Notes: generated by a model not told the origin, from the letters alone. Positions 11,540 through 23,466 are shown, numbered from the stretch's first letter. The stretch is DNA of 64,000 bases from Shinisaurus crocodilurus (GCA_021292165.1 CM037877.1:78735524-78799523); one strand, 5' to 3'. Program-made: numbers and translations.

Positions 11540-12245
11540 CTGTGTCCAGAGAATGTCTGTTATCGGGGGGGGGGGGAGAGATGAAAAATAAAACAAACAA
11601 ACAAACAAATAAATAATTTTTAGCTTGGCTCTAATAATGTGCCTTAAGAGCACTCCATAGGTGGATAACACATACCTGGGCATGCTTTACCTAAGCATTA
11701 TTTTCAGTCCTTACTCTGTTTACTTCTTGGATATATTGAGAAACAGTTGTAAATGGGGAAACCTCTTGTCCTTTGGGGATAGCAAAAGGTCCAGCAGAGT
11801 ATCAAGGATAGAAGAAGCAGCTAAGAGACTCCTCAGAAAAAAATATATATGTCTCAACCAGCTCTTAGGACTCCCCTGGGCTGTGTGGAAAGACTGGCCA
11901 GCCCTCTCCACAAGGGACAAAACATAATGGGTACCACTAGTCAGGCTTGTGCCCTGTGACAGATTTCTCTTGATATTCACAGTTCACTGAACTTTTTTTT
12001 AGTGAACTGTAAACACTACCCATCAGAGATAACCTCTCACTGTTTACATGATTGCTAATCCTGATGTTTCAAGAGTTGCTGGGTTTTTCATACTAGAGTT
12101 TGTTGACTGTCTTTCAGCTCATTTCCACTTCTAATTCATCTTTTCTACATGTAAACAAATCAGGTGATGAAGAGTGTTCTTGTGGCAACCTAGCATAAGT
12201 GATCATGTGAAAGAAAACCACCTGAAATGTTGCAAGAATTTACAT
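11540..12245. other. Unannotated sequence
   Basis: A poly-G run (about 11565-11577) and an (AAAC)/(AAAT) simple tract near 11590-11620. Nothing else is recognised. Confidence 0.4.
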
Positions 12246-12437
12246 TTTTATTTTATTTATTATATTTATGGCCCGCCTTTTTTCCTGCAAGGAACCCAAG
12301 GCGGCTTACATAATCCTCCTCCTCCTCCTCTCCATTTTATCCTCCACAACAACCCTGTGAGGTAGGTTAGGCTGAGAGTCAGTGACTGGCCCAGAGTCAC
12401 GCAGTGAGTTTCATGGCTGATGCTAGGAACTTCAAAG
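12246..12437 (-). mobile_element. CORE/MIR-like SINE with LINE-type 3' tail, partial
   Basis: The minus-strand copy of the SINE described at 46.06 kb. On plus it shows an AT-rich tail, then GGCCCGCC...CAAGGAACCCAAGGCGG, a CCTCCT tract, ACAACCCTGTGAGGTAGG and the core GTCAGTGACTGGCCCAGAGT. The tRNA-like head is lost after about 12437. Confidence 0.85.
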
Positions 12438-12780
12438 CGTATGTGTGTGTGTGGAGTAAACACAACCCACACCACACATTGAATGTGTGCCATACTCCCC
12501 TGACAAAAGTCCACTTGTTGTTTGTCAGAAAGAGCTCTGTGTGCGTATAGATGTATATGGGCAGAGATCTACAAATGGAGGACTCTGGCTAATCAAAGTC
12601 CTTCCACAGCTGTAACAGTTGCTGCTGGGTGGAGAACTCTTTCCAACAAATGTCAAATGGAAGTTCGTCGGGAAAGCGTGGTGGTGGTGGTGCGTGGTGA
12701 TGCCGGTGGGTGGGGCTTGCCCCTGCACCCCCTTTTCACATTCACTCAACGTATGGAGGGGGAATGTGTTCCCCCTACAC

Positions 12781-12900
12781 CAGGGGTGTCGAACCTGTTT
12801 CAGCCTGAGGGCCGAATTCTATTTCAGAGATGCTCTCGGTGGTGGTGGGGGGCTGCATTCTTGCGGTGGGCGGGGCTGAAGGCAAAGGGGGTGGTGCCAT
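12781..12900. mobile_element. hAT-type element end, fragment
   Basis: Starts with the Charlie-like terminus CAGGGGTGTCGAACCTG followed by a GAGGGCCGAATT block. No matching right terminus is found downstream. Confidence 0.55.
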
Positions 12901-12956
12901 AATAGCAGCATATTTTTTGCTTAAAGCTCTTACTGCCCGTAGCTAAGCCTTAAGGA

Positions 12957-13079
12957 CAGTGTTCTCCAACCTTGGGTCCCCAGATGTTTTTGGCCTACAA
13001 TTCCCAGCATGCCCCAGCCAGCTATGCTGGCTGGGGCATGCTGGGAGTTGTAGGTCAAAAACAAGGTTGGAGAACACTG
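12957..13079. mobile_element. Palindromic hAT-type MITE (hairpin family 1)
   Basis: Almost the whole 123 bp is an inverted repeat: CAGTGTTCTCCAACCTTG on the left and CAAGGTTGGAGAACACTG on the right, with CCCAGCATGCCCCAGCCAGC against its complement in the middle. Flanks CTTAAGGA and CCTTAGGA match at 6 of 8 bp, consistent with an 8-bp hAT target duplication. A longer sister copy is at 36843. Confidence 0.85.
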
Positions 13080-13089
13080 CCTTAGGAGA

Positions 13090-14266
13090 AACATAAGGCA
13101 TTTCAACCTTTCTGAAGGGGGGGGGGTTTGCACAAAAGCCAGGAAACCACCAAATTATTGGAGGGGGAGGCCAGGGGAACGAGGCATGGATATATGGGGA
13201 GATCCAGAGGTCCAGTTTGGCACCTCAGGAGTGCTGGATTTGCCCCCCCCCCAACCCTGAGGTTCTGCACCCCAGCCCTATACTTTCAAAGCATTGACAA
13301 TGTCCCTAGATTTGGAGATAGTTCTTGAGTGAAGGGGTGTGTGTCTTTTTTGGTTAGTTTTGCTTTCAGTCGCCCAACACAAGCAACCTTTGTGGCTACT
13401 ATTCAGCTTAGAACTTTTCTGCCCTTCCCTCGACTGTAGAAGAAGATATATTTCTCTGCCTTATCGTCTGTGTGTGGAATATATTACCTTTGGGTATTTG
13501 AAAAGTAATAATTTAATAGGACTGAGAAGAATTAGAAATCTTTTATAGATAGTAAATCTGCCAGATGTAATAGCATGTGGGCAAGTCCTGTGTAGCATCA
13601 TCTAACTATTTTGGAAGACATACAAACTATTCCAGCATGTGAACTGACCTCTAATTATCAGGGAGGAATTGAGAGGCAATGTTTTCTCCCTGGGCAAGTT
13701 ATTCCATAGCTGCTGTCTGCAGGAATTTTTTTTTTTATGTTCCATTCTCTAAAGCATCTACCCCAGGCCCTTACCAAACACACAAGACAGTGAATTATTT
13801 GTATTTGGAGAAGCCAGTATTCTGAGGGAACTGTGTCACAGACTTTTATAAAATCCTTCACTGATTTCTTTGTTCATTGTAAGCAGGAAATTGAGGCTTT
13901 TCGGGCCTGAGGGATTAGATGAAGGCATTTCTCAGTCAGGTGCAATTAACTGTTTTATAACCTGCTGTTCCTTGAAGGCTTCCTTGAAATCTGTTAGCCA
14001 CCACTTTCTTTGAGAACCTTTTAGGGCAGCACTAGCCAATGTGATTGTTATGGAATTTCCCAGACAAATACAAGGGCGTTTACATGATTTGTATATAGTA
14101 CAAATGCATTTTAGTTACACACTTTATGCATTTCCTTTAGAAAATACCAGTGTAACACCAATGTTTCTCATAACAACCACAATATGTAGTGCTACCCTTC
14201 AATCCTGCCAAAAGAAAAGATACGTTGTCAGCCTTGCTTGTTGGAGGGAAAAAAATAAAGCCTTAC
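13090..14266. other. Unannotated sequence
   Basis: Nothing recognised. C/G homopolymers occur near 13120 and 13245. Confidence 0.35.
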
Positions 14267-14267
14267 C

Positions 14268-14282
14268 GGGGGGGGGGGGGGG
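14268..14282. repeat. Poly-G tract
   Basis: About 15 consecutive G residues on the plus strand. Confidence 0.85.
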
Positions 14283-14304
14283 ATGAAGCCATCTAGATAA
14301 TGGT

Positions 14305-14665
14305 GGTTTATTTAAAGAAATGTTTATTTAAAATATTTATATCTCACATTTCCATACTCTTCAAAGCTGCTAAAATTAAAAAAATAAAAATAAAAAGAGC
14401 AATGCAATGAATTCAAAGTCAGAAACAAGTCAACAACACAACAGGTAATCAGCACCTTAGATCAGCAAATTGTCTATTTAGTCGATAGGCATGCCAGGTT
14501 AAAAATGTCTTAGTCTGGTGTTGAGCCATTACTGGGGAAGGGGCCAATCTGATCTCAAACTGCTGTTAGGAGCTATGGGGCCATGACGATAGAGGCCCTG
14601 TCTTAGGGACTGAACCTTAAAGATGCATAGTGTACTCAGGTAGCTATGCACCATTACAAGCTGTA
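14305..14665 (-). mobile_element. Degraded L2/CR1-type LINE 3' end
   Basis: An AT-rich tail at the left (TTTATTTAAAATATTTATATC) leads into a block typical of these LINEs on minus (AGGCCCTGTC, TAGTCTGGTGTTGAGCC). Coding frame is heavily decayed. Confidence 0.5.
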
Positions 14666-15701
14666 AAAAGAAAGCAAAAGGTAAAGTAAAATTGAAGATA
14701 AATAAGCGTAATGATTTTTTTGATATATATTTTTTGATTATTATTTTTTTGCTATTTGCATGTCATGGTAAGCCATCAATCCTGGCTTAACAGACAATGA
14801 TATGTACAGGCAGCATGCTAGTGCATGCAGCCCAATAGTTCCTGTCTGAGTCCTCCCTTCAAGTGAGCAGGTAAACAGTGGGTGGCAAACCAGGGTTTAA
14901 AGTTCTCTTACACATCCTGGCTGCTTGGAAGCAATATAACATGCCTTGGTTCAGATACATAGTCTCCAATTGCCCCGAAAATGCCAGGGACCTCACAAAA
15001 ACCCTTACAGCTCCTCACTTTTCATGCAGACTCCCGAATTCCCCTGCCTCCCGCAACTGCAAGCTACTTAAAGGGGCCATGAGCAAAATTGCAGCTAAGC
15101 TTGCAGTTTTAGCTTAGGTGCAATTTTGCCCATGGCCCCTTTAAGATAGCTCTGCTTAGGCTGGAACAGCCGCAGTACGCAGGGAGGGAACAGATGCTGC
15201 TAAGCTGGGAGGGCCAGGCAAGGATGTGTGTGCGCGCACGCGTGCATGCGCACATGTGTGCATGCTCTACCCTACCTGCTGCCTCTGCTGCATGTTGCTG
15301 TGGGAAAGGGATTAGCTGGGTGAAAGACTGCACCTACGCAGAGGTGAATGGGGGAATTTATCACATGATTCCTATCTTTATATTGTCAAAGATTTTATTT
15401 CCTAACAGAGCTGACTCTTTGCTTCTAACAGGTGAGTTTTACAGTGTCAGAAGGAAATGCAAGAAACTTCCCCTTCTCTCTGAAGCTCCATGTTTGGGGG
15501 TGTGGAGTGGGTGGGTAAGCTTCACCTGTTGAATTTGTACCAATCCTGACCATTTTAAAACAAAAAAAAAGAGATTGCCCTGCAAGCATTGAGCCCCCCA
15601 CCCATGAAAAACACCAGATATCAACGATTAAGGGTTTAAGTAAGGTAAACATTTTTTTTTACAAAAGCCACTTATAAAATATTATAAAATAATATATAAT
15701 A

Positions 15702-15951
15702 CAGTCATGCCTTGGACTGAGAGCATAATTCGTTCCGGAAACGTGCTTGTAATCCAAAACACTCTTATATCAATACGAAATTCTCCCAAAAAAATTTGTA
15801 CAGAGATTTTTAATTTAAGCCGTACTACAGTACTTGTATTGCAAGACGTTGCTTGTATATCAAGTAAAAATAATAATAATAAATATTTAAAAATTTGCTT
15901 GTCTTGCAAAACGCTCTAAAACCAAGTTACTTGCAATCCAAGGTATTACTG
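15702..15951. mobile_element. pogo/mariner-like MITE
   Basis: 250 bp with termini CAGTCATGCCTTGGA and TCCAAGGTATTACTG, inverted repeats flanked by TA on both sides (15700-15701 and 15952-15953). A second copy in the opposite sense is at 49269-49520. CAGT ends with TA target duplications fit the Tc1/mariner-pogo group. There is no transposase ORF. Confidence 0.8.
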
Positions 15952-16219
15952 TATAATACTGTAATAATTATAATATATAAGATTTTGTGTGTTTCCTCCA
16001 ATAACATTTGTACCTGACCATGCCCTTTGGTTGCCTGGCCATACCCTTGGCCACGCCTCATGTTGCCTGGCCACGCCCTCTTGATCACACCTTCATGTTG
16101 CTTAACCATACCTCTTACAAATTCACATGTGTGTCCCTATTTTCATCTGTGAAATGTTGGAGGGTATGCAGATATAATGGGAAGCTATGCTTAATTGCAT
16201 CTTCCTGATTTGTTTTCCC

Positions 16220-16550
16220 CATGGGTGGGCAACTTGGGAGGTTCTGGGGGCCAATTTTCATCCCCTGGACCCCACCAGGGGCTGCACCCACACCCACCCA
16301 CACACCCTGCTGAATTGTTGTCAAATTTTGGTGGTACAGCAGCAGCAGCAGCACCACCAAAATGTCTGGGAGTCCCGGAAGAGCATGGTTTGCCATTAAA
16401 ACAAGGTGCACACTCACCACATGCCTTGTTTAAAAGGGAAAAGACGTCTTTTTGCCATTGCTGTGCCACCAAACTCTGGGGGGGCTCCAGGAACTGCAAA
16501 ACAGGCTGGAGGGCACATGTGGCCCAGGGGCTGTGTGTTGCCCACCCCTG
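16220..16550. mobile_element. Non-autonomous hAT-type MITE
   Basis: Termini CATGGGTGGGCAAC and GTTGCCCACCCCTG are inverted repeats of the same type as the element at 29826. The interior contains a (CAG)n-like stretch near 16338. No clear target duplication remains. Confidence 0.75.
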
Positions 16551-17020
16551 ATTTACCTGCTCATACAAAAGGAGGAGCAAAACTAAAACTACTAGGCTGC
16601 TGCAAGCGTCAGCTTGCTGCTCATGCTCATCATGGTTTGTTAAGCCAGGATTGATGGTTTGCCATGACATGTGAATGTGGCATATGTAGAAAATTGATAT
16701 AGGGCATAACTGGGAGGGAAGGCACATGAAGTGATTTAAATCTAGAATGTGATGAGTTGAAGAGGTGACGGTCAGGATATCCAGCAACTTCCAAAGGCCA
16801 CCAAATTGTCATGAGCATTAAAACACAAGCAAACCACTCACCCCCATTTGTTGAAAGCGAATGATGAGATTTAACTATTTGTCAATGCTTTCCCCATGCT
16901 GGAACAGAATATCTCTTCTAAAAGCATCAGCCGTTCCTACTTGTCAGAGATAGGATACTAAACTGGAAGGCCTATGAGCATTACAGTTCTGATTGTGGGC
17001 TGCAACCAACAAAATTAGTA

Positions 17021-17021
17021 A

Positions 17022-17090
<69 letters not shown>

Positions 17091-17097
17091 AATAATG
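17021..17097. repeat. Compound (AAT)n(AAC)n microsatellite
   Basis: About ten AAT units followed by about twelve AAC units, then AAT again. Confidence 0.95.
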
Positions 17098-17137
17098 AAG
17101 TCGTTAAAACTTCCCCCAGGAAATTCTAACACCAGAT

Positions 17138-17273
17138 CAGGAGTGGGCAATGTATGGTCCTCCAGATGTTTTGGCCTACAACTCCCATCAGCCCTAGCCA
17201 GCATAGCCAATGCCGAGGGATCATGGAAGTTGTAGGCAAAAACAACTGGTGGGCCACAAGTTGCCCACCCCTG
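17138..17273. mobile_element. Palindromic hAT-type MITE (hairpin family 2)
   Basis: CAGGAGTGGGCAA at the left and TTGCCCACCCCTG at the right. The arms contain TTTTGGCCTACAACTCCCAT and its decayed complement. Flanks CACCAGAT and CTCTAGAT match at 6 of 8 bp. Confidence 0.75.
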
Positions 17274-17279
17274 CTCTAG

Positions 17280-18595
17280 ATGAATCTTGTTAAATGCCTA
17301 TATGAGGTTTGTGCATAATGCACAGCAGCTCTATCTCTACATCTCTGCAATGTTGAGAAGGGGAAGCCACGTATGTCGCCCTCCCTTGCATTTTTAGATG
17401 GCAAAAGCATCATGGCTCTGCTGTTTCTTCATCTCATCTTTGCAACAAGTCTTCAGAAATCTGTTTTGTCCCTGTACCACGTAGACCAATTGGCCAATAG
17501 ACTGAGAGGCTTGTGAAGGCGGCAAGGTAAATTAATAGCAGAGAATGTGCCTGAGGACCATGCCTGGCTGCTCTTGAAAATCCTCCTGAAGCCTGAATTA
17601 TTTGTATTAAGATAGGGCCAGCACTCAGGCCTCTATGAGTCAATTCTTTGTAACAGTTGCCAATATTTTTATACCTGGGAGAACTGCTTCATTCTTTATT
17701 ATTGCTCAGGAATCAATACTCCCATTGCCCTCACAAAATGCTATACAAGCATTATTGGCATTTCACTTGGCAGTGAAGGGTATCAACATCAATCTCTCCA
17801 ACTGCACACTTCGCTAACTCTGTTCCACTTCTTGGCTGTGTATTTGTATTCCATCTGTGCTGCTCTCTTCTGCTTGATTTGAATAGGGACCTTTAATAGA
17901 GCCTTGACACCTTTGGAGATTAGACAAAGGAAAGAGATCATTTAGCCACCAACTAAAATGCGTGCATCTGAAGCTTGCCTAGCCAAATGGTTATTTTATT
18001 CCTTCCTCCACATTCCTGACGATCAACATTTATTACCACATTTATATCTGTATTTATGGAATGCTCCTTTTGCCTTCGTCCACAGATCCAGACCCAAATT
18101 TGCAACCTCAACCTTTTGTCATACAATCATCATTTGCATTTCAAGGATTTTTTTTAAATTTAGAAACAAAACCCTTATTAATTAATGCATCTCGTAGCAC
18201 AAACATTCCCACGTGTACAAGGGAGGCGATATATTGCCAAACAAACCGAACATATTGTAGATCCAGTGTAGAGAGAGGTTCTCTGGAACATCAGCCACAT
18301 TATTCTCTAATTGTGTACAGCTGCACCAGTTTGATATGCTAGCTCAGTCACAAAGATTTGCATTCAGCATGTAAATTCAGCTTTAAACATGCAATATCTC
18401 GACGTAATCTAAAATGGGAATTGTTCGAGGCATCCTCTTTCCTGCAGGGCTGTGTAACGCTCTATACTACAGTCGCAGGCATTAATTTGTTTGAATAACA
18501 TCAGAACCGTGGCAGCTAGAATTCTGTTAAATAAAATAATAATCCCTTCAGCATATCTGCATTTTTAAAAATGCTGTTTTCTAGTTATTTTTCAA
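17280..18595. other. Unannotated sequence
   Basis: No recognisable repeat or exon seen. Confidence 0.35.
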
Positions 18596-18598
18596 TCC

Positions 18599-18638
18599 TC
18601 TCTCTCTCTCTCTCATATACACACACACACACACACAC
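18599..18638. repeat. (CT)n(CA)n microsatellite
   Basis: A CT run, a short ATA spacer, then a CA run. Confidence 0.9.
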
Positions 18639-18899
18639 TGTATGTTATTTTCTCCCTCTCCTTTGTGTGATTATGTTTCAGGTTCCTGCAGGCTAAAATT
18701 GAATAAAGAAATAGCAAAGAGAAAGTTTTTGTCTAAAAATGCAGGAACAGGAAGCTTTGTATATATGGGCACACTGAGATTAGGTGGCTGTTTTGTGTAG
18801 CATGTTCAGCCTAAGGAAAAATGTATCTGTTTATTCCTGCCCAGAAGAAAAATACTTTATTCAAGGTCAGCCTTAACCACTGGGCAATAATATTACTTA

Positions 18900-19012
18900 G
18901 CATTTATTTACATAGCACCTAAAATGTACATGATCTCAGCATTCCTTACAACAATCCTATACGGTAGACCAGTCTATCCCTATTTTAGATAGGTACAAGA
19001 GGCCAAAAAATA
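18900..19012 (-). mobile_element. Possible ancient MIR/CORE-type SINE piece
   Basis: The order ACAACAATCCTATACGGTAG, then TATCCCTATTTTAGATAGG resembles the reverse complement of the MIR 3' half. It is strongly diverged and could be chance resemblance. Confidence 0.4.
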
Positions 19013-19359
19013 TGTAATGGCTTGTTTTTGCCGCTCAGAAATGGAGCAGATGAAGAAAAGATGGGCTGTGTGAAGACACAGTTCTGCTCCCCTGAGAGTC
19101 CTGTAATATATGAACCTCCTCTCTGCTCCCCACCCATAAAAACGTCAGGAATTTGGTTAATTTGTAAATGCACACAAACATCATTAATTCTCCTTCTAAA
19201 GCAAATTGAACCTGTGTGTGCTGTCTTGGATGTCATGCAGGGAAGAGACAATCAGTGAGGCATGAGCTCATTGAGGTTCTCTGAATTCCAGCTTGAAGCA
19301 CGATCCACCTCGTTCCTGAGTGTGAGCTTTTTTGTTGCTGCTTGAATGGGAAAGTGCAC

Positions 19360-19762
19360 TCCTCTTCTTCTTCTTCTTCTTCTTCTTCTTCTTCTTCTTC
19401 TTCTTCTTCTTCTTCTTCTTCTTCTTCTTCTTCTTCTTCCTCTCCGAGGTTGGACATCATCATGGCTAGACTGCCTAGCTATGACAAGTATACTTGGAAA
19501 ATATAATGTGGTGGTTTTCCGTTGCCTTCCACATCGTAGTGCTATGGCTGGTTACGATGGCTACCATCTTGCTCGTAGTTTTCCACACCGAAGCCCTATC
19601 GGCATCCCTTGCCTTGGTCTCTGATCGGTACTGACACTGTTGCTGCTCAAGGTCAAGCTCAGGGGTTGGGTTATTTACCACTGCCCAATCCTCGGCGTAG
19701 CTGAGGTACGTGGTGGTGCTACCCACCAAAGTCAGCCCATAGGTCAACCCCTCTGCGGTATG
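19360..19762 (-). mobile_element. Retroposed sequence of unknown family with (GAA)n tail
   Basis: On minus, about 320 bp of non-repetitive sequence (19441-19762) is followed by a (GAA)n tail of about 26 units, seen on plus as TTC repeats at 19361-19440. The insert is bracketed by CTTGAATGGGAAAGTGCAC-type sequence on both sides (19332-19359 and 19763-19788), differing by one 3-nt and one 1-nt length change. A unique body, simple 3' tail and direct flanking duplication are the signature of target-primed reverse transcription. The body matches no family I can name. Alternatives are the 3' end of a LINE or a SINE lacking a visible pol III head. Confidence 0.6.
19361..19440. repeat. (TTC)n microsatellite
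   Basis: About 26 perfect TTC units, a polypurine-polypyrimidine tract. It forms the tail of the retroposed sequence at 19360-19762. Confidence 0.95.
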
Positions 19763-20098
19763 TTGTTGCTTGAATGGGAAAAGTGCACACTTAGGTGCAC
19801 TTTTTAAAAAACACGCACCCAAATGCATACTCCCCCCCCCATTGACTAACTGTGTGAAAATGCACATTCCCTCCCATGCACATTTTTAAAGTGTGCGTTT
19901 TTCTAACAAATGCATTTTGTGAGCACGTTCACAAGTTTGGGAATATACGAGCTTTTCCCAAAAGATGCGTTCGTGTTCAGTGGTGCGAATGGAGCAAGTT
20001 ATGATGCTTAACAAACTGAAACAAAAGTCTTGTACATCCCTATAGGGAACGATACACTCTTGTCTTACCTCTAACATCTATTTTTTAGTAGAAGGGAC

Positions 20099-20706
20099 CT
20101 CATAGAAAGCTGCCTTATCCTAGATAAGGCTATTCATCCATCTTGCCAAATATTAGGAGGCTTGGAACACAACACTAAGCCATCAGTTAATATTATGTGC
20201 ATGAACCTTGGGGCTTATGTATTCCCCCACTTCCTTTCTTTGGCAAGGCCATCAGGAGGAGGTCAGAAACATCCACTTTCATTTTAAGGCAGATGCAGTT
20301 TGTCATCATTTCGTCCAAACCATGACAAACCATGGTTAGTTTAAAAACATGGTTTATCCTAACAAGCCAAGATCAAACTTGATCCTCAGTAGCTCTGAGA
20401 AAACATAGTTAAAAAACTAACCACAGTTCTTGAATCGGGAAACTGCAGTTAACTTAAAATAGGCGCAGATGCTTCTGATCATCTTCTTGCGGCAATGCCA
20501 TGTCAGAGGAGAAAAGAGCAGGCTTATGAACGTAATGTGAAATGATGGTCTAGTGTTATATTAAACTAGGTAGGTCAGGATTTACTCTGACTGGCAGCAG
20601 CTCCCTAGGATCTCAGGATGTTCCTTTGAGCTGGGGTTGCCAGTAATTTAATGCAGGATTTTCTGCATGCAATGCATGCACTCTACTACTGTGCTGTGGT
20701 TCCTAC
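20099..20706 (-). mobile_element. tRNA-derived SINE split by a later insertion
   Basis: The tail-side piece (20099-20146, CATAGAAAGCTGCCTTATCC) and the head-side piece (about 20577-20706, TCTGACTGGCAGCAGCTCCC, then TGCATGCAATGCATGCACTC) are consecutive parts of the same minus-strand SINE. They are separated by about 430 bp that are not part of the family. Confidence 0.65.
20147..20576. mobile_element. Insertion inside a SINE, family not identified
   Basis: It interrupts the SINE at 20099-20706. Around 20318-20450 it holds short inverted segments (AAACCATGACAAACCATGG, AACCACAGTT) similar in style to the palindromic elements at 28.5 and 41.6 kb. Exact ends are unclear. Confidence 0.4.
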
Positions 20707-21047
20707 CCAAGCGTATAGCAGACAAATTCTATAACAGATTAATATTGACACTGTGGAGGGCATTCTTTTTGAAGCTCATCCCCCAATCTGAGTCCTGCCT
20801 GTACCTTCTGATTCTTTCATCCTGTTGAATCTCATCACTTCCTTAATCCTTTACATTTCACACCACTGAACCTGAGACCTGTGCTTGTTCACTTGCATCC
20901 ATGCACAGTCCTTGTACAGTTCTAGTCTCAAGCACTCAGGAAAGAAAAGCAAACTTGCGAAGACAGTGGCACTAAAACAGTAATGGAGATGGAATATTTA
21001 AACTCTGCCCACTTTTGACATACAAATAGTCAGTCAGAAATGATTCC

Positions 21048-21412
21048 CTAAATGTCCCTGGTGGTCCCATAAGGACCTATGGCCCAGTTGGAGTCTACTG
21101 AAGGCCAGAGAAGAGCCTTCAGTCTAGCGGCTCCATTTCTTTGGAACTCCCTGTCTCTGAAGGTCAGGCAGGCACCAACATTGTATTGTTTCCGGTGCCT
21201 CCTGAAAACACTTTAATTTCAGGAAGCCTTTCTGATCTAACCAGTCACAGTTTTATACATACAATTTTATTGATCTTGTTTTTAACATATTGTTTTATTC
21301 TTTTATGTGTTTTATCTTGTGCTGTTTACCACTCCAAAATCTCCATACTGGAATATGGAGTGGTATATAACTCTTGTAAATAATAAATAAGTAAATAAAT
21401 AAATAAATAAAT
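21048..21412 (+). mobile_element. L2/CR1-type LINE 3' end
   Basis: Plus-strand 3' terminus homologous to 7540-7877: CTCCATTTCT...GGAACTCCCTG, then CAGGAAGCC, GGAGTGGTATA and an (AAAT)n tail at 21383-21412. It is 5'-truncated, with only the last coding codons left. Confidence 0.8.
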
Positions 21413-21548
21413 ATGTATGAAAAGAATATTTTCCTTCTATGAAGAAACAGTACTGTAGATGAAGTAACACTAAAGCCTTGGTCACACATTACATTTTTGT
21501 TGGGGGTAGGGGTGCTCTTGCAATTCTGAGTCAATGATATGGAGTGAA

Positions 21549-21718
21549 GTGCTCACAGTTCAGGAGGAGAACACATGCTTTTTGTGCACAAGGTTCCCAG
21601 GTTCAATCCCTAGCATCTCCATTCTCCACCAAAAAAGATCTTGGATGTCACGACTGCAAAAGACCTTTGACAGCTGCCAATCAGAGTAGACAACACTTGG
21701 CTAGATAGAGCAATGGAC
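21549..21718 (+). mobile_element. tRNA-derived SINE
   Basis: A plus-oriented copy with a decayed tRNA-Ala-like head: an A-box-like CAGTTCAGGAGGAGAACAC and a B-box-like AAGGTTCCCAGGTTCAATCC. The shared body follows (CAGCTGCCAATCAGAGTAGA). The tail end after about 21718 is missing or interrupted by the MITE at 21732. Confidence 0.7.
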
Positions 21719-21731
21719 TTAGGGGGGCCAC

Positions 21732-21898
21732 CAGTGGAGGCTGGTGCCTGGTGGCTCCAATGTCAGTAGGGAAGTTAATTCACTCTGAACTTTATCCCCA
21801 AAATAGGTTCGGCACCATGGATAGCTCCTTTAAAGTTCAGACTAAAACCTAGACTGGATAAACCACCCCACCAACATTGGAGCCATCAGCTTCCAATG
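21732..21898. mobile_element. hAT-type MITE (GGAGGCTGGTG family)
   Basis: Termini CAGTGGAGGCTGGTG and CAGCTTCCAATG are inverted. The interior is palindromic around GGCACCATGGATAGCTCCTT. Flanks GGGGCCAC and GTGGCCGC match at 6 of 8 bp. The sister copy at 49630 has a perfect 8-bp duplication. Confidence 0.8.
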
Positions 21899-21906
21899 GT
21901 GGCCGC

Positions 21907-23300
21907 ATATCCTATTTTATAGAGGACGGTCCTCTATTTGAAGGCATTTTCCATTTGAAGGGCTGTCCGGTCCAAGTCCAAGTTAAAGATAATTAACCAT
22001 AAGAAAGGAGAACAGCAGGGGCCTTCAAGTTACCCATCAACTACTGTTCTTTAAAGAATTATGTAGAAGCACTAATCACATTATTAACTGAAATATATTG
22101 GAATATTTACCAATCTTGTAAAATGTTACTGGACTTACAAAATTTACCAAGATGTATTTGTGTTTTTATACTATGTATTTTTTAAAAAAGAACAAAAAAC
22201 TTGCCTATCATCTGGTCACAGTCTTCCCCACTATGGTGAAAGGTATTGCTTTTCTATTTAAATTATAGTAATTATTTCTACATTTGCACCCATACATATA
22301 AATTGGCACATGGAAATATTATGCAAATCTGTGTCCTCTTTTGTTCTCTTTTTTCGTGATCTGTTTCCTCTTTTTTGGCAATGCATAAGGGACCACCATC
22401 ACAATGGTCTAATTCAACATTAAGCAACTTCATATGGACTCAGACAATATTCAAGGACATGGAGGTACCATGCTCGACTCGAGTCATATATTGGAAACCC
22501 ACATGAGCCATATCATTTTCTTTTCTGATGAGTGTCATTCTGTAGTTCACTGCTAGTCATATAGAAATTAGCCTAAAGCTGACTAACTATATGATTAGTG
22601 CAATTTCTTGATCTAGAGTTTTTATACACGAAGCATTAATTGTGTGCTCACCATTCCCTACCCATGGTGTTTACAGGTTCTTCAGACAGTGTCGTGACCC
22701 TCTAGTTTCGCTTCTGTTTTCAAACAACACTTTCAAAGTGTGTGTGTGTTTTTTAAGCAAGGAAATGGGGCATTTTTTCTGAGGGTGAAACAAAATGCTG
22801 TTTCCATTTGCGCTATTCCGCTATACACAGTGCAACCTAGAGGTTATGTAATGGGAAAGCAGAAAAGGAAACGCTCCTCATATAGTGCTCAGATCTCAGT
22901 CCTGCAACAAAACTGAAAGTAGATGCAGTGAATTAACAGCCTTGTGTAGAAAAGTCCCTAGAGTGGCTGGGTTGCGGGCAGGGGAAACATGGTTAGTGAC
23001 TCTGAGAGCACTATTGGATTGATGTTTGGTGGTGTGTGTGTATGTGTGTGTGGAACATTTGGTTACAGATGTAGAAAATAAATGAAAATATGATCAAGGA
23101 CTGCAGGATACTTTTGAATAAGAGCTCTTACTTATTCATATCCTTAACAGCTGTTTTAAATCAGAAGGCATTCACATCTACCATAAACTAAAATAATGAC
23201 TCTTTACTTAGTGCATCTATCTATCTATCTATCTATTTGTAAAATATAATCAAGCTCAAAAGGTGAGTGGAATTCTTAACTGGATTAGACATTAGGGATA
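21907..23300. other. Unannotated sequence
   Basis: Contains GT runs near 22738 and 23026 and a (CTAT)n run at 23215-23236. No genes or transposons recognised. Confidence 0.35.
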
Positions 23301-23301
23301 A

Positions 23302-23466
23302 GATTTTAAAATTTTTATATTGTTTTAAATGTATTTTATTGTTTTTATTCTGTGTACATCGCCCAGGGTGGCTGGTTGCCGGCCAGATGGGCGATAAATA
23401 AATATAAATAAATATAAATAAATATAAATAATAAATAAATAATAAATAAATAATAAATAAATAATA
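23302..23466 (+). mobile_element. L2-type LINE 3' tail (same family as 2.5-5.9 kb)
   Basis: Plus-strand copy of the 3' UTR block GTACATCGCCCAGGGTGGC and GGCCAGATGGGCGATAAATA, ending in a long (AAATAAAT)n tail. Only the last ~165 bp are present, a strongly 5'-truncated insertion. Confidence 0.9.

Noticed and set aside
19233..19463. Poly-Glu open frame
   Set aside because: Translation of the (TTC)n/(GAA)n tail of a retroposon.
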